Positions 9,657-19,775 of a stretch of DNA of 64,000 bases are shown piece after piece. How positions within the stretch are numbered: position 1 is the stretch's first letter; each line of letters begins with the position of its first letter. The notes under the pieces are model-generated. The model was not told the DNA's origin and made no database searches. It worked only from the letters and a program-made list of their open reading frames with translations. The stretch is from Rebecca billardiae RCC1528 (Eukaryota; Haptophyta), in assembly GCA_965240325.2 (NCBI GenBank), contig OZ251225.1:3534001-3598000 (forward strand), in the 5' to 3' direction. The translations under genes were made by a program, and so were the position numbers.

Positions 9657-10496
9657 ATGGCCGCCCCGCCGCCCGGCAATGATGGGATGCCTCAACAGCC
9701 GATGACGACGACGAACATCTGGCGCGAGTCGTGCGTCATCATCGGGGTGGGCTCGTTCGTCATCGGTGCGTGCAACCCCAGTGACCGCTCGCGAGCTCGG
9801 CTCTGCGCGCACAACGCGCGCTCGCACCAACCTCGATTGCCGCGCACGCGTGCCCTCCCCCATCGCTGCGCAGGCGGTGCACTCGGCATGATCGCCGGGC
9901 CCGTCCTCTACGCCTTCGAGACGACCAATCCGGCGCATGCCGACCTTCCTTTGAGAATGCAGCTGCGGCTCGCTGGGAGGGACATCGCCCAGCGCAGTCG
10001 CACATGGGGCAAGAACTTTGGCGTGATCGGCGGCCTCTTCTCGTTGTCCGAGTGCTACGTCGCCAAGGTGCGCGCGAGGGCGAGGGGGCTCGCTGTGAAT
10101 GCGCGCGTCTTGCGATGCGCACGTCTCTCGCGCGCGCGGCGGGTGCTTGCCGCAGGGGAGATTTGCTGCGGTGACGACGGGCGCACCGCTGCGAGGGCTT
10201 TCACATTGCTTGCCCGCGCCTGAGCGAGTTTCGCCGCCGCACACTCGCGACTGACTGGCTCTTATGCTTCCCCGCCGTCTTCGATGGCACTGCGACGCAC
10301 GCACTCTCCCTGTGTCGCGTACGTGCGGCCGATGCAGACACGAGCTGCGCACGACATGTGGAACCCCGTGATTGGCGGCTGCATTACTGGCGGCGCGCTC
10401 GCGGCAAGTGGTGGGCCCCAAGCGTGCGCGATCGGCTGCGCGGGCTTCGCGGCCTTCTCGCTTGCGATTGAGGCCGCTGGCTTTGGGCAGCACTAG
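9657..10496 (+). CDS. TIM22: Mitochondrial inner-membrane translocase subunit Tim22, three exons
   Basis: Exons are 9657-9765, 9874-10067 and 10338-10496, giving 153 residues. Both introns (108 and 270 bp) are GT-AG: the donors are CG/GTGCGT and AAG/GTGCGC, and the acceptors GCGCAG and GATGCAG. The joined protein has the Tim17/Tim22/Tim23 fold: a first membrane segment [18 protein letters not shown], then [17 protein letters not shown], then the family signature [17 protein letters not shown] and a final glycine-rich segment. Tim22 forms the carrier translocase that inserts multispanning proteins into the mitochondrial inner membrane. The length is shorter than yeast Tim22 but usual for protists. 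The reading frame is kept across both junctions, which supports the splice model. Tim17 or Tim23 are less likely because of the ECYVAK-x-x-x-x-HDMWN spacing. Confidence 0.88.
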
Positions 10497-10967
10497 CGCT
10501 ACGCATCCGCGCTCAGCTGCTGTCCGTGCCTCGTGGGGAGTGCGGATCCCTGTCGGGTTCGTGACCAGTCCGGGTGAGTATTTTTTGAGTCCGCGACCAA
10601 GAGTCACCGGATTCCGCCTGAATATGAATAACAAGACGTTGAAGGTTGGCCGACGGTTTCGGCCGGGCCTGATTCTCGTATTCATTAGTCGCAGCGGGCC
10701 CGACCAGTCTGAAATCACTACTACTGCTTTCGCACCACAGCATCCCGATCTTGCCCTCGCCTGGCCTCCCAAAATTTCGGCCGCGCGGCCAATCAGAGAG
10801 GCGGAGAGTCGTCGGCGCAATACAACAAACAGCAAGACCGCCCGTCGTGCTCAGCAAGTCGACCGTGGACAGCTGTGCACGCATTGGCAGCCACTTGACG
10901 CCCACCTTCTCGCCAGGTCGGGCCTGACCGCTGCGAGGGCTGCGGAGATCGGAGGGGGATCCCGCCC
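10497..10967. other. Intergenic region, TIM22 to coiled-coil gene
   Basis: About 470 bp between two genes on the same strand. It must contain the TIM22 terminator and the promoter of the next gene. I see no repeats, RNA gene or clear core promoter element. Confidence 0.5.
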
Positions 10968-13900
10968 ATGCGCCCAGCCGTGAGACCGGGCGCTGCAAAG
11001 GGCGCGTCGGGCTCAGCCGCGGGCACGCCCGCGGATATCGCGGGCCGGCGGCGCAACTCGGCCGAGCGCGAGCTGGACAACATCCGGAACTCGCTGCGAA
11101 AGCTCGACGGGCAGGGGAGCCAGGGCGCGATGCAGACGGGCGAGGAGGTGTTCGGCCGCGCGCCCCAAACGTCCGGCGGCTCCGCCGTCACGTCCGTCCG
11201 GAAGTCCACCGTCGCCAACGGCGGCGGCGCGACGACGACGACGATCACAACGACCACGACCTCTTCCGAGTCGCGCTCGTCTCGGCCCGGGCCGGTGGCC
11301 GCGCCGCTGACGCCGAGCGGCGCGGGCGGCTCGTCGTCGGGCGCGGCGACGGGCAACAGCGCCGTGCGCAGCTCCTCGTTCTTCATGCGCTCGTCCTCCG
11401 TCCAGCCGCCGCAGCGGGCGGAGTACAGCTCGATCGCCGCCTCGCCCGGCCGCGCCATGTCTGTCGGCCGCACGTCGCAGCAGGGCTCGCGCATGTCGAC
11501 GCCGATCTCGTCGAACGCGACGTCGCCGCGCGATCGCACGCGCATCAAGTCGCGCCGCGGCTCGCGCGCCACCTCGGTCACCAAGATCTCCACGCTCATC
11601 GACTCCGAGCACTCGCGCGAGCGGCAGGAGGCGATCGAGGCGGACCGGGTGCTGAGCGCGGGCAAGGAGGCGGCGCTGTCGTCGCGCTCGGGGACGTCGT
11701 CGCCCGCGGGGAAGGTGAACGGGTTTGGCAGCGCGCGCGCGTACGGCGCCGCCGCCGCCAACGGTGCCGCCGCCGCCAACGGCGTCGCCGCCGCCAACGG
11801 CAACGGCAAGGCGGCGGCGGACGCGGGCGGCGCGTCGCTCGGCGTGCCGGGCGACCCGCTCGTCGACGGCCCGCCCGCGTCGACGGCGCGCGAGGCGGAG
11901 CTGGTGAAGATGCTGCAGGACGCGCGGAACGAGGCGAAGGAGGCGCAGCGCGCGACGAGCAGCCTGCGCGAGGTCCTCCGCCGCGCCACCTCGCACGAGA
12001 TGTCCGGCGCCGACCTGATGGCGATCAAGTCGCAGCTGCGGCACGTGGTGATTGAGCGCAGCTCTGCGCTCGACGAGGACGGCGAGACCGAGATCGCGGC
12101 GCTGCGCGAGCGGCTGCGCCACGTGACGACCGAGCTGAAGGACACGCGCGAGAAGTACGACGCCGAGACCGGCCCGCTGCGCCAGCAGATCCTCGAGCTG
12201 CAGGCCGAGATGGAGTCGAACCGCGCCGCGTCGCTCGAGCTCGCGCGGCTCAAGGAGGCGCGCGAGGCGGAGGAGCAGGTCGCGTCCACCGCCGCGCAGG
12301 TCGAGATCAAGACGCTCTCGGCGACGATCGACCGGATCAAGTCGGAGTGCGCGAAGGAGCGCGCCGAGTACGAGCTCGACCTCAAGTCGCTCCGCACCCA
12401 GCTCGAGCGCGAGCACCGCGAGCACGCCGAGGAGGTGTCGGAGCTGCGCGCCCGGCTCGTCTCGGCCGAGAGCCAGGCGAGCTCGATGTCTGCGACCGGC
12501 GCCGAGCTGGCCGACGCGCGGAAGGCGCTGGAGCAGGAGCGGCGCGAGCGCGCGCAGGCGGAGGGGAAGGCGCGGTCCGTCGAGTCCGAGCTGCACGACC
12601 TCCGCGCCAAGCTCAGCGCGTCCGAGCAGCGCGCGCTCGACGCGGAGAAGCGCGCGGCCGCGTCCGACTCCAAGGCGAGCGCCGCGTCGCAGTCGCTCGG
12701 CGTCGAGGTGCAGGCGCTGCGCGCCAAGCTGAGCGAGGCGGAGGCGCGCGCGATGGCGGCGGAGAAGCGCGCGTCGGCGGCCGACTCGAGAGCGAGCCAG
12801 TCCTCCCAGTCGATGGGCGTCGAGCTCGAGACGCTGCGCAACAAGCTGAGCGCGGCCGAGGCGCGCGCGCTCGCCGCCGAGAAGCGCGCCGCCGCGTCCG
12901 ACAGCCGTGCGAGCGAGGCGACCACCTCGACCGAGGCCGAGCTCGCCGGGCTGCGCGCGCGGCTCTCGTCGGCGGAGAGCGCCGCGGAGGCGGCGGAGCG
13001 GCGCGCGAGCGCCGCCGACTCCAAGGCCAGCCAGGCGTCGCAGTCGATGGGCGTCGAGGTGCAGTCGCTGCGCGACCGGCTGTCGGCGGCCGAGCGGCGC
13101 GCCGAGATGGCGGAGAAGCGCGCGGCGATGGCGGACTCGAAGGCGAGCGAGGCGTCGCAGTCGATGGGCGTGGAGGTGCACTCGCTGCGCGGCAAGCTGA
13201 GCGAGGCGGAGGCGCGCGCGGACGCGGCCGAGCGCCGCGCGAAGGAGGCCGACTCGAAGGCGGGCGACCTCGCCGAGCTGCGCGCGATGATGGAGCGCGA
13301 GCGCGAGGCGCAGCAGGCGGCGCGCGAAGCGCACGCGGCCGAGATGGCGGCGGTGCGCAAGCGGCTCGAGGAGTCGGAGGCGCGCGTGGCGCAGCTCGAG
13401 AAGGAGGCGGCGGCGGCGGCGGCGGCGGCGGCGCAGCTCAAGGAGCTCGAGCAGCAGAACCGCCGCCTCTCCGCCGTCGCGCAGCAGCACGAGCTGCAGG
13501 CGTCTGCGCTCAAGGAGCAGAACAAGTCGCTGCACGACAAGGCCAAGCAGTACGACGACATCCTGCAGAGCTCGCGCGTCGCCGAGCCGGTGAAGCTCAC
13601 CGAGGCGCAGATCGAGGACTCGTACGCGCTCGCGCGCGCCGCCGTGGCCGACTCGAAGGCGCCCTTCTCCACCCTCTCGCAGGAGGTGATGGTCGGCAAG
13701 ACGACGCTGATGAAGCTGCCGGCAGACGTGGTCGCCGCGTCGAGGCTGGAGGACCTGCTCGAGAAGGCGCGCGCCGCCAAGGTGGCGGGCAACGGCAAGC
13801 CGGACTGGGTGCCGATCGCGATGGTGGCGAAGCAGATCCCGGGCTCGCTCGGCAACGCCGTCGTGCCCGGCGGCACGCCGCCGCCCCTCGCCGCGTGCAC

Positions 13901-14882
13901 CGCCGTCGCGCTCAAGAACGCCGACGGCAGCTGGACCGCCAAGTACCAGGTGAAGGAGCAGCAGGGCAACGCCGCGCTCGACGTGCGCAACTACGGCATG
14001 CACGACGTGGTGATGGCGACGCAGGACGCGGGGCTGATCGCGAAGGGCGCGTGCATGTTCGCGCCGCCCGAGCGCGTGCGCCCCACGCGGCGCATGGAGT
14101 TCTTCGACGCGCTCAACAACGAGCGCATCCACGGCATGACGACGACCGTGATCGACGCGTCTGGCAAGCGGACCAAGTCTGAGGCGCAGTCGCAGTCGCA
14201 CCTCGAGATCGACTTCGACTCGCTGCCCGACGGCGAGACGCAGGTGGAGATCGAGTCGGAGGGCTTCGAGAAGTCGTACATGCGCTTCCTCAAGTTCGGC
14301 ACCATGACGCGCGCCGAGCCGATCGACTCGCTCTTCTTCAACCGGCGCGGCACGCTGCTCAAGGGGCAGATGCGCGTCGTGCTCTCGTGGAGCGACAGGC
14401 CGGCCGACCTCGACCTGCACTGCGTCTCGTCCAAGGGCGGGCACGTGTACTGGTCGCACAAGGTGCACGGCGAGATGCAGATCGACATCGACGTGACCAA
14501 GGGGCAGGGCCCCGAGACGCTCACCCTCGAGCCCAAGCCGGGGATGGCGTACCGCGTGTTTGTGCACAACTACACGGCGTCCAAGGCGGCCGACTACGTC
14601 GTCGAGGACGACCTCGCCTTCTCGGTCGGGTACATCACGCTGTTCGACGGCACGGGCGGGCCGGCGCACAAGTGGGAGGTGCCGTCCAACCCGGTGGAGA
14701 ACCGGCTGTACTGGGACGTGTTCACGATCATGGTGAACAAGGACAAGTCGGTGCAGCTCGACGTCACCAACTCGCTGCTCACGATGCGGCCCGACAAGCC
14801 GCTCGCGCCAGGCAAGGCGATGAAGAAGGCGCAGCTCGTCACGCTCGCCACGACGGGCATCGCCGCGTTCTCGAAGAAGTAG
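10968..14882 (+). CDS. Large coiled-coil protein with a C-terminal DUF2135/YfaP-like beta domain
   Basis: I do not recognise a named orthologue for this 1304-residue, single-frame protein. Residues 1-300 are Ser/Ala/Gly-rich and probably disordered. About residues 300-900 are heptad-type coiled coil. Within it, from about 12612 to 13200, lie five 39-residue repeats of the form L-S-x-A-E-x-R-A-x-x-A-E-K-R-A, then S-Q-S-M-G-V-E and L-R-x-K. The C-terminal part (about 930-1304) is globular. It includes RVVLSWSDRPADLDLHCVSS near residue 1136, resembling the L-x-W-x-x-x-P-x-D-L-D-x-H start of bacterial DUF2135/YfaP-like beta-sandwich domains. The ATG at 10968 is the first in frame. A cytoskeletal or scaffold role is only a guess. 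The next gene is convergent and 2 kb away. Confidence 0.85.
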   Translation: MRPAVRPGAAKGASGSAAGTPADIAGRRRNSAERELDNIRNSLRKLDGQGSQGAMQTGEEVFGRAPQTSGGSAVTSVRKSTVANGGGATTTTITTTTTSSESRSSRPGPVAAPLTPSGAGGSSSGAATGNSAVRSSSFFMRSSSVQPPQRAEYSSIAASPGRAMSVGRTSQQGSRMSTPISSNATSPRDRTRIKSRRGSRATSVTKISTLIDSEHSRERQEAIEADRVLSAGKEAALSSRSGTSSPAGKVNGFGSARAYGAAAANGAAAANGVAAANGNGKAAADAGGASLGVPGDPLVDGPPASTAREAELVKMLQDARNEAKEAQRATSSLREVLRRATSHEMSGADLMAIKSQLRHVVIERSSALDEDGETEIAALRERLRHVTTELKDTREKYDAETGPLRQQILELQAEMESNRAASLELARLKEAREAEEQVASTAAQVEIKTLSATIDRIKSECAKERAEYELDLKSLRTQLEREHREHAEEVSELRARLVSAESQASSMSATGAELADARKALEQERRERAQAEGKARSVESELHDLRAKLSASEQRALDAEKRAAASDSKASAASQSLGVEVQALRAKLSEAEARAMAAEKRASAADSRASQSSQSMGVELETLRNKLSAAEARALAAEKRAAASDSRASEATTSTEAELAGLRARLSSAESAAEAAERRASAADSKASQASQSMGVEVQSLRDRLSAAERRAEMAEKRAAMADSKASEASQSMGVEVHSLRGKLSEAEARADAAERRAKEADSKAGDLAELRAMMEREREAQQAAREAHAAEMAAVRKRLEESEARVAQLEKEAAAAAAAAAQLKELEQQNRRLSAVAQQHELQASALKEQNKSLHDKAKQYDDILQSSRVAEPVKLTEAQIEDSYALARAAVADSKAPFSTLSQEVMVGKTTLMKLPADVVAASRLEDLLEKARAAKVAGNGKPDWVPIAMVAKQIPGSLGNAVVPGGTPPPLAACTAVALKNADGSWTAKYQVKEQQGNAALDVRNYGMHDVVMATQDAGLIAKGACMFAPPERVRPTRRMEFFDALNNERIHGMTTTVIDASGKRTKSEAQSQSHLEIDFDSLPDGETQVEIESEGFEKSYMRFLKFGTMTRAEPIDSLFFNRRGTLLKGQMRVVLSWSDRPADLDLHCVSSKGGHVYWSHKVHGEMQIDIDVTKGQGPETLTLEPKPGMAYRVFVHNYTASKAADYVVEDDLAFSVGYITLFDGTGGPAHKWEVPSNPVENRLYWDVFTIMVNKDKSVQLDVTNSLLTMRPDKPLAPGKAMKKAQLVTLATTGIAAFSKK

Positions 14883-15680
14883 CGCGCGGCGCGCGGCGCG
14901 CTGGGCTGGGTGACCACGTAGGTGCGCGCGCGCGCGCTGCGCACCAGAGCGAGCGAGCCGCGCTTGCGCGCGCGCGAGCGATATCGCGGGTGTGTGCGCG
15001 CCAAATCGCACGCAAGCCCCAATCTCACCGCCACTCGCACGCGGCGCACGTCCGCAGGTGGCTCACAGTCTGCTACATCCATCTTACACCTTCGCATCAC
15101 TCTTAAAGGTACCACGCTGCTCTGGGTACAGCTCTGCCCTTGGGCATCGGGCCGCCTGCTCGATGTCCGACGCTCGACGCAGCTGCTTGCCGCCCGCGCT
15201 GACGCTCGACGCTGCCGCCCGCGCAGCAGCTTAGCTGCTTGGCAGGCTTCCGAGACGAGACCGGCAGCCTCGGCACCGCCCCGCTCGGTGGCCGTGCGCG
15301 CGGTCTTTGCCGCGTCTGCGCTGCTGCTCCGCCACGGCGACGTTTGACACTATATCATCATCACCGCGCTCGCGTGCGCGCTGCACCGTGGCCTGTGGCT
15401 GCGGATCCGCCGCGTCCACTGCGCCCGTATCATCGCCAGCAGCCGTCCGCTGAATGATCATCGGTTCCTACTGTACCGCCGGCCGCCATCTGGGCACAGC
15501 GGACAGCGGTAGCGGCCGGGATCCGCGCTGGCGGACGTACACGTTATATATATATTATTTACGCCGTTTTACGCGCGGGCGACCTGCGCCCGGAGCCGAT
15601 ATCTGCTGATATATATGATCTCCGAGATCGTCTCACTCTCTCTGTGAGTCTCACTCTCGGCTCACTCTGACTCGTCAGTG

Positions 15681-15730
15681 GCTCTCTCTCTCTCTCTCCA
15701 ATCTCTATCGATCTCGATCTCTCTCTCGGC
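15681..15730. repeat. CT-rich microsatellite
   Basis: A pure CT run of about 19 bases is followed by imperfect CT/ATCT repeats. A complementary GA tract lies at about 16091-16130, so the two could pair, but low-complexity DNA makes this weak evidence of a functional hairpin. Confidence 0.85.
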
Positions 15731-16090
15731 ACGTCTCGGCATATAGTCGAGATAGTGAGAGTGTCGGTCCGCCCGCTGCTCCGCTGTGATTGCCGCCAGC
15801 AGATCGGCCTCACGGCCGCCACGCCAGGCTCTCTGCGGCCAGTCCGATCCCGACCGCCAATTCCGCCTGATATTGCTGAGTGATTGATCAACCAGTCCGC
15901 CGACCGCGCCGGGCCGCGCGCAGCTGACGGCCCGGTCATACAACGACTCGATACTGCCCGGGCCCGGCACTCAACAGTCTGCAGTGATACAGCAGCGTCG
16001 GCGTCAGAGCCGTCATACTCGTCATAGTATAGTACAGCGGCGCCGGCGGTACTTGATATAAGTACGTGCGTATAGAGAGCGCGCGCGCGC

Positions 16091-16133
16091 GAGAGAGAGA
16101 GACAGAGAGAGAGAGATGAGAGCCAGAGATCGA
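16091..16133. repeat. GA-rich microsatellite
   Basis: A run of GA dinucleotides broken by GACAGA and GATGAG. It lies directly after a (GC)n stretch at about 16079-16090. Confidence 0.85.
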
Positions 16134-16238
16134 GAGAGATGTCGTCCGATTAGAATTTAGATCCGAGAGAGCACGGAGACTGATGCTACCAGTAAGACTG
16201 AGTTACCAGTCAGGAACTGCCAGTTGTCATACTGATAT

Positions 16239-16375
16239 ATGTGGCGTTATTATAACGCAGTTATAACCGAATGTGTCGGGAGGCTCGGGAAGGTGATGCG
16301 TCGCAGTGTCGTGACAGCCAAGGCCAAGGGCCTCCATCGTCTACCTGATCCTGCAGGTAGTTGCTACGTGCTGGT
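16239..16375 (-). repeat. Diverged inverted copy of the 445-bp repeat B
   Basis: Read on the plus strand, this matches the reverse complement of the right end of repeat B (55398-55842 and 56872-57316). Shared blocks are GTGGCGTTAT, GTTATAACCGA, TGTGTCGGGAGGCT, CCATCGTCT and TCCTGCAGGTAGTTGC, in the same order with small indels. It shows that B, or its terminus, is a dispersed family. The block GTTATAAC is itself palindromic. Coding is not supported, although both copies can be translated to a similar short peptide. Confidence 0.75.
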
Positions 16376-16910
16376 ACCCAATCCGGATAGCTGTACCAGC
16401 GCGTCCTTTCCCAAGACCATCCCTCGGACAAGCTTTCCGTAGTTTCCGTTATCGTCATCACGGCCGCTGCCGCTTAATTGTATATCTGCCAATCACGCTG
16501 GCTCCTTCTGCATCTGCTCCTCTTTCCATTCGGCGGATAGCAGCAGCAGCAGACGATTCATAATCAGCAGCAGCAGCCAGCAACTTGAAAAACTAGCAGC
16601 TCGCAGATTTACCCTGGGCAATTGCAGCAATGACGGTACGGTAGGCAGGCAAGGTGAAGGTAGCAGTACTCGTCGGCAGGTCCTCATGGATACGCAGGGC
16701 AAACAGACACGAATGAAAGCGCAGCTGCGTGGTTCAGCGGCGCGGCACAATACGAAGGTGCATGCGCAATGAGCAGGTCACACGCTTCTTGCCACGTGGG
16801 CGATGAGAGCGGCGGGCGGCAGGGGTCAACGCGCACCAGCCCGCAGAGTCAGACGACACACATGCAGCGCCCACAGACACCATGATCGCAACACGCTGTC
16901 GGCAGGTCGT

Positions 16911-18791
16911 TCAGGCAGCAGGGTTGGCGGCAGGCACCGCAGCGAACGCCTCCGCGGAAACAAACGTGGCCTGCACGGTGTTCCCATCGAAGGTCCGGCC
17001 GTGCATGAGAGCGCGCGCCGCAGCGGCGGCCTCCGTGGCGCCGAAGTGGACGTACGCGCGGCCCACGAACGGCTCGGCGCCGCTCTGCCCGGGCCGAGGC
17101 ACCTTCAGCTGGAGCAGCGGGCCGCACTTGACGCACTCGGCTTGGATGTCGCCCACAATCTCGTTGTAACTCGCGTCGGTAGAGAGCACCTCGCTCTTGA
17201 CCAGGTTGTCGAGCTGGAGGTAGGCGGTGGGTGGGTCGGCGGCCGGTGCGGTCGGCGGGGCTGCTGCCGCTCTGGCCCCCGCGGCAATGGCTGCCGCCGC
17301 AGCTCGGGCGTTCGCCGTGACCGTGGCCGCGGCTGCTGCTGCCAGGGCAGCCGTGGCTGGGTTGGGCGGCGCTGGCACGTTGGGCCGCGGCACGGCTGCT
17401 GGCGGCGCCTGCGGCACCGGCCGCGGCGGCTGTGGGTACGCGCCCGGCGCGGGGGCGGGCATAGCCGGCTGGCGTGTCTGTGCGGGCGCGTGCGGCGCGG
17501 CAGCGTGCGCGGCGTAGGCCGGGTGCTGCGCGTAGGCCGCGGCATGGTGCTGCGGGTACGCGCTGTAGGGCTGTTGCGCGGCCGCGCCGTACGTCTGCTG
17601 CTGCGCGGCCGCGCCGTAGGGCTGCTGCTGCGCGGCCGCGCCGTAGGGCTGCTGCTGCGCGGCCGCGCCGTAGGGCTGCTGCTGCGCGGCCGCGCCGTAG
17701 GGCTGCTGCTGCGCGGCCGCGCCGTAGGGCTGCTGCTGCGCGTACGCCGCGGTCCCGCCGTACGGCTGCTGAGCGTACGCGCCGTACGGCTGCTGGTGCT
17801 GCGTCGGGTACTGCGCGTACGGCTGCTGCGGCGGCGCGTGCAGCCGCGCCGTCGGGGCGACGTACCCCTTGGGCCGGCCGATGTGCAGCCTGCGCCCGCA
17901 CAGCTCCATGTCCGTGAAGAGGGGGATGGCCAGCGTGGCGAGGTCGGGGTCGCGCAGCTCGACGAACGCGAACTTGCCCTCGCCGGACATCGTGACGTTC
18001 ACCACCGGCGCGCCGCGCGACGGGTCGAAGCCGGGCGTCGCCGAGAGCGGCACCCTGAAGAGCTCGTGCAGCATGGCCGCCGTCACCTGCCCAATAGCCA
18101 AGTTACCCACGTACAGCTCGCGCTGCTTCTTGTCGCTGGCGCCCGCGGCGGTGGGCGCGGCGGGCGGCGTGGGCGCGGCGGCGACGCCGGCCGGCGGCGT
18201 GGGCAGCCGCAGGGACGACGTGTCCAGCGGCGGCACGTGCGTCTGCATGTACCCGCTCGGCCGGCCAACGTTCACGTGCCGACCGCACAGCTCCACCTTG
18301 TCCAGGCGCATCATCGTCGCGGCGAGCACCTCGTCGCGCATCTCGACGAACGCAAAGCGGCCCTGCCCGCCCATCTGCACGTTCGCGATCGGCGGGCCCG
18401 GGCTCGGGTCGTAGCCGGGGAGCGACGTGAGGATGGAGGTGAAGAAGTCGCGGAGCACAGTCGGGGTCACGACGTGCTGCGTCAGGTTGCCCACGTACAC
18501 CTCGCGCTGCTTCCTGTCGTTCACGGGCGCGGGCGTGGGCGCGGCACCTGGTAGTGCGTGCGACGCCGCATACACCGCGGGCGCCACGTGCGCCGGCAGG
18601 GTGCTCGGCGCAGGAATCGTGGCGGCGGCGGAGCTCGCGAGCGCAGCCGGCTGCGGGGCCGGAACAGCCGGGGGCGCCCCCCACTTCCCAACGCGCTCGC
18701 GCTCGTTGGCCATCTTCTCGGGCTCTGGCGAGCCACGCCGGGGCGAGCGCGAGCGGTCGCGGTTCCGCGTTCCTGCCTCGTCCTCCGCCAT
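16911..18791 (-). CDS. U2AF large-subunit-like splicing factor
   Basis: A 626-residue protein on the minus strand. Residues 8-20 are RS-rich. Trp37 in RERVGKWGAPP resembles the U2AF ligand motif that binds the small U2AF subunit. RRM1 is at about 95-180 (REVYVGNL, GRFAFVEMR, then GRPSGY) and RRM2 at about 223-310 (RELYVGNL, GKFAFVELR, then GRPKGY). A third, atypical RRM at about 520-615 has YNEIVGDIQAECVKCG, GRAYVHF and the R-T-F of a UHM domain. The U2AF large subunit recognises the polypyrimidine tract at 3' splice sites. Between RRM2 and the UHM lies an unusual Q/A/P/Y-rich linker of about 200 residues with perfect nonapeptide repeats. The ATG at 18791 is chosen because the RS region starts there; the frame upstream looks like an untranslated leader. 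PUF60 is the alternative. Confidence 0.88.
   Translation of the reverse strand: MAEDEAGTRNRDRSRSPRRGSPEPEKMANERERVGKWGAPPAVPAPQPAALASSAAATIPAPSTLPAHVAPAVYAASHALPGAAPTPAPVNDRKQREVYVGNLTQHVVTPTVLRDFFTSILTSLPGYDPSPGPPIANVQMGGQGRFAFVEMRDEVLAATMMRLDKVELCGRHVNVGRPSGYMQTHVPPLDTSSLRLPTPPAGVAAAPTPPAAPTAAGASDKKQRELYVGNLAIGQVTAAMLHELFRVPLSATPGFDPSRGAPVVNVTMSGEGKFAFVELRDPDLATLAIPLFTDMELCGRRLHIGRPKGYVAPTARLHAPPQQPYAQYPTQHQQPYGAYAQQPYGGTAAYAQQQPYGAAAQQQPYGAAAQQQPYGAAAQQQPYGAAAQQQPYGAAAQQQTYGAAAQQPYSAYPQHHAAAYAQHPAYAAHAAAPHAPAQTRQPAMPAPAPGAYPQPPRPVPQAPPAAVPRPNVPAPPNPATAALAAAAAATVTANARAAAAAIAAGARAAAAPPTAPAADPPTAYLQLDNLVKSEVLSTDASYNEIVGDIQAECVKCGPLLQLKVPRPGQSGAEPFVGRAYVHFGATEAAAAARALMHGRTFDGNTVQATFVSAEAFAAVPAANPAA
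17578..17739 (-). repeat. Six 27-bp tandem repeats inside the U2AF-like gene
   Basis: The plus-strand unit GCGGCCGCGCCGTAGGGCTG continues with CTGCTGC. Five copies look perfect, and the leftmost has ACGTCTG in place of AGGGCTG. They encode the nonapeptide A-A-A-Q-Q-Q-P-Y-G. The unit is a multiple of three, so copy-number change keeps the frame. Confidence 0.95.
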
Positions 18792-19317
18792 GGCGGTCCG
18801 AGCGTTGCGCCAGGCGTCCGCGTGACGAGCAGCGCGGCGAGGCGCCCTCGCTCGTGCTGCGAACCCGCGAGGCCGGAATCGTGCGCGAGTCCGCCAGTCC
18901 GGCGCCGACGCCGGCCGCCGGCCGGGCGCCGCGACACGTCCTCCGGAAAAGCGGCCGAATAAAATCGAATAAATGCGCAGCATGCTTTATTTTCGTGTCG
19001 TCAGCGCAGCATTGTCAGTGTCGAAAATGACTACTACTAGTACTACCCCCATAGTGCGTACTACCAAAGGAATGAAGGGGGGGGTGCGCGCATCGGTGAT
19101 ATTCGATGTGACGTCCGTCTCGTCATCGGTCAATTAAGCACTCACTGACTCACATACAGCAGTCTGCAGACTGAGTGCAGTCAGTGAGTCACTGTGTCAT
19201 CCTGCGCATCAAATTCATCATTGTCAGCCACGGCTCGGGCTCTCGCGTGCCACGGTCACTCACCATATTGCGGCATGCGCATATTATTAATTAAAATATA
19301 GCCCAGCAGCATATTGA

Positions 19318-19385
19318 GTCTCTCTCTCTCTCCGTCTCTCTCTCTCTCTCTCTCTCTAGCTGGCTCTCTCTCTCTCTCTCTCTCT
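19318..19385. repeat. CT microsatellite
   Basis: Nearly pure CT dinucleotide tract interrupted by CCGT and AGCTGG. Confidence 0.95.
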
Positions 19386-19729
19386 ATGTAATTGTAATAA
19401 TGATTAATGACACTGACGACATCATCGTCGATCGTCACACTCACAGCCATATACGACGACAAGTCGACATCATGATGATGATGGTCTCCGATATTGATAT
19501 GGTGATGGCTGAATAAGATGTGCCGCCCGTGCACCTGATGGCGGCCGCATCTGCGGTTGTCATCTGTCGACGGAGGCCCGTCTCAGTCACTGTGACTCAG
19601 TGTCGCCGTGATCGGGCCGCTCGGTCGCACGCGTCGAGTATTGCGCGGCGGTCGGAGACTGGCCACTGGGAGAGGCGGTGCTGATCACTGTATCCGTGCT
19701 GTGACTCCTAGTAAGACTCACCAGTGAGC

Positions 19730-19775
19730 GGCGCCCGAGCAGGAGTAGACGTGGCGCCCGAGCAGGAGTAGACGT
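19730..19775 (+). repeat. Two 23-bp tandem copies
   Basis: The unit begins GGCGCCCGAGCAGGAGTAGA at 19730 and repeats at 19753, and the copies are identical. It lies about 90 bp beyond the stop codon of the minus-strand giant gene. Confidence 0.9.

Larger units (their letters stand above)
14883..16910. other. Gene-poor intergenic region with simple-sequence tracts
   Basis: This 2-kb stretch separates two convergent genes. It contains CT-rich DNA (about 15630-15730, longest run 15681-15699), a GA-rich tract (about 16091-16130), a TA run near 15545-15556 and a diverged copy of the 55-57 kb repeat at 16239-16375. Reading frames are short and of unconvincing composition. Nothing resembling an RNA gene was recognised. 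Confidence 0.6.

Noticed and set aside
11013-15011. A 1332-codon minus-strand frame antisense to the coiled-coil gene
   Set aside because: Arg/Leu-rich mirror translation without domains; the plus-strand frame has heptads and a globular domain.
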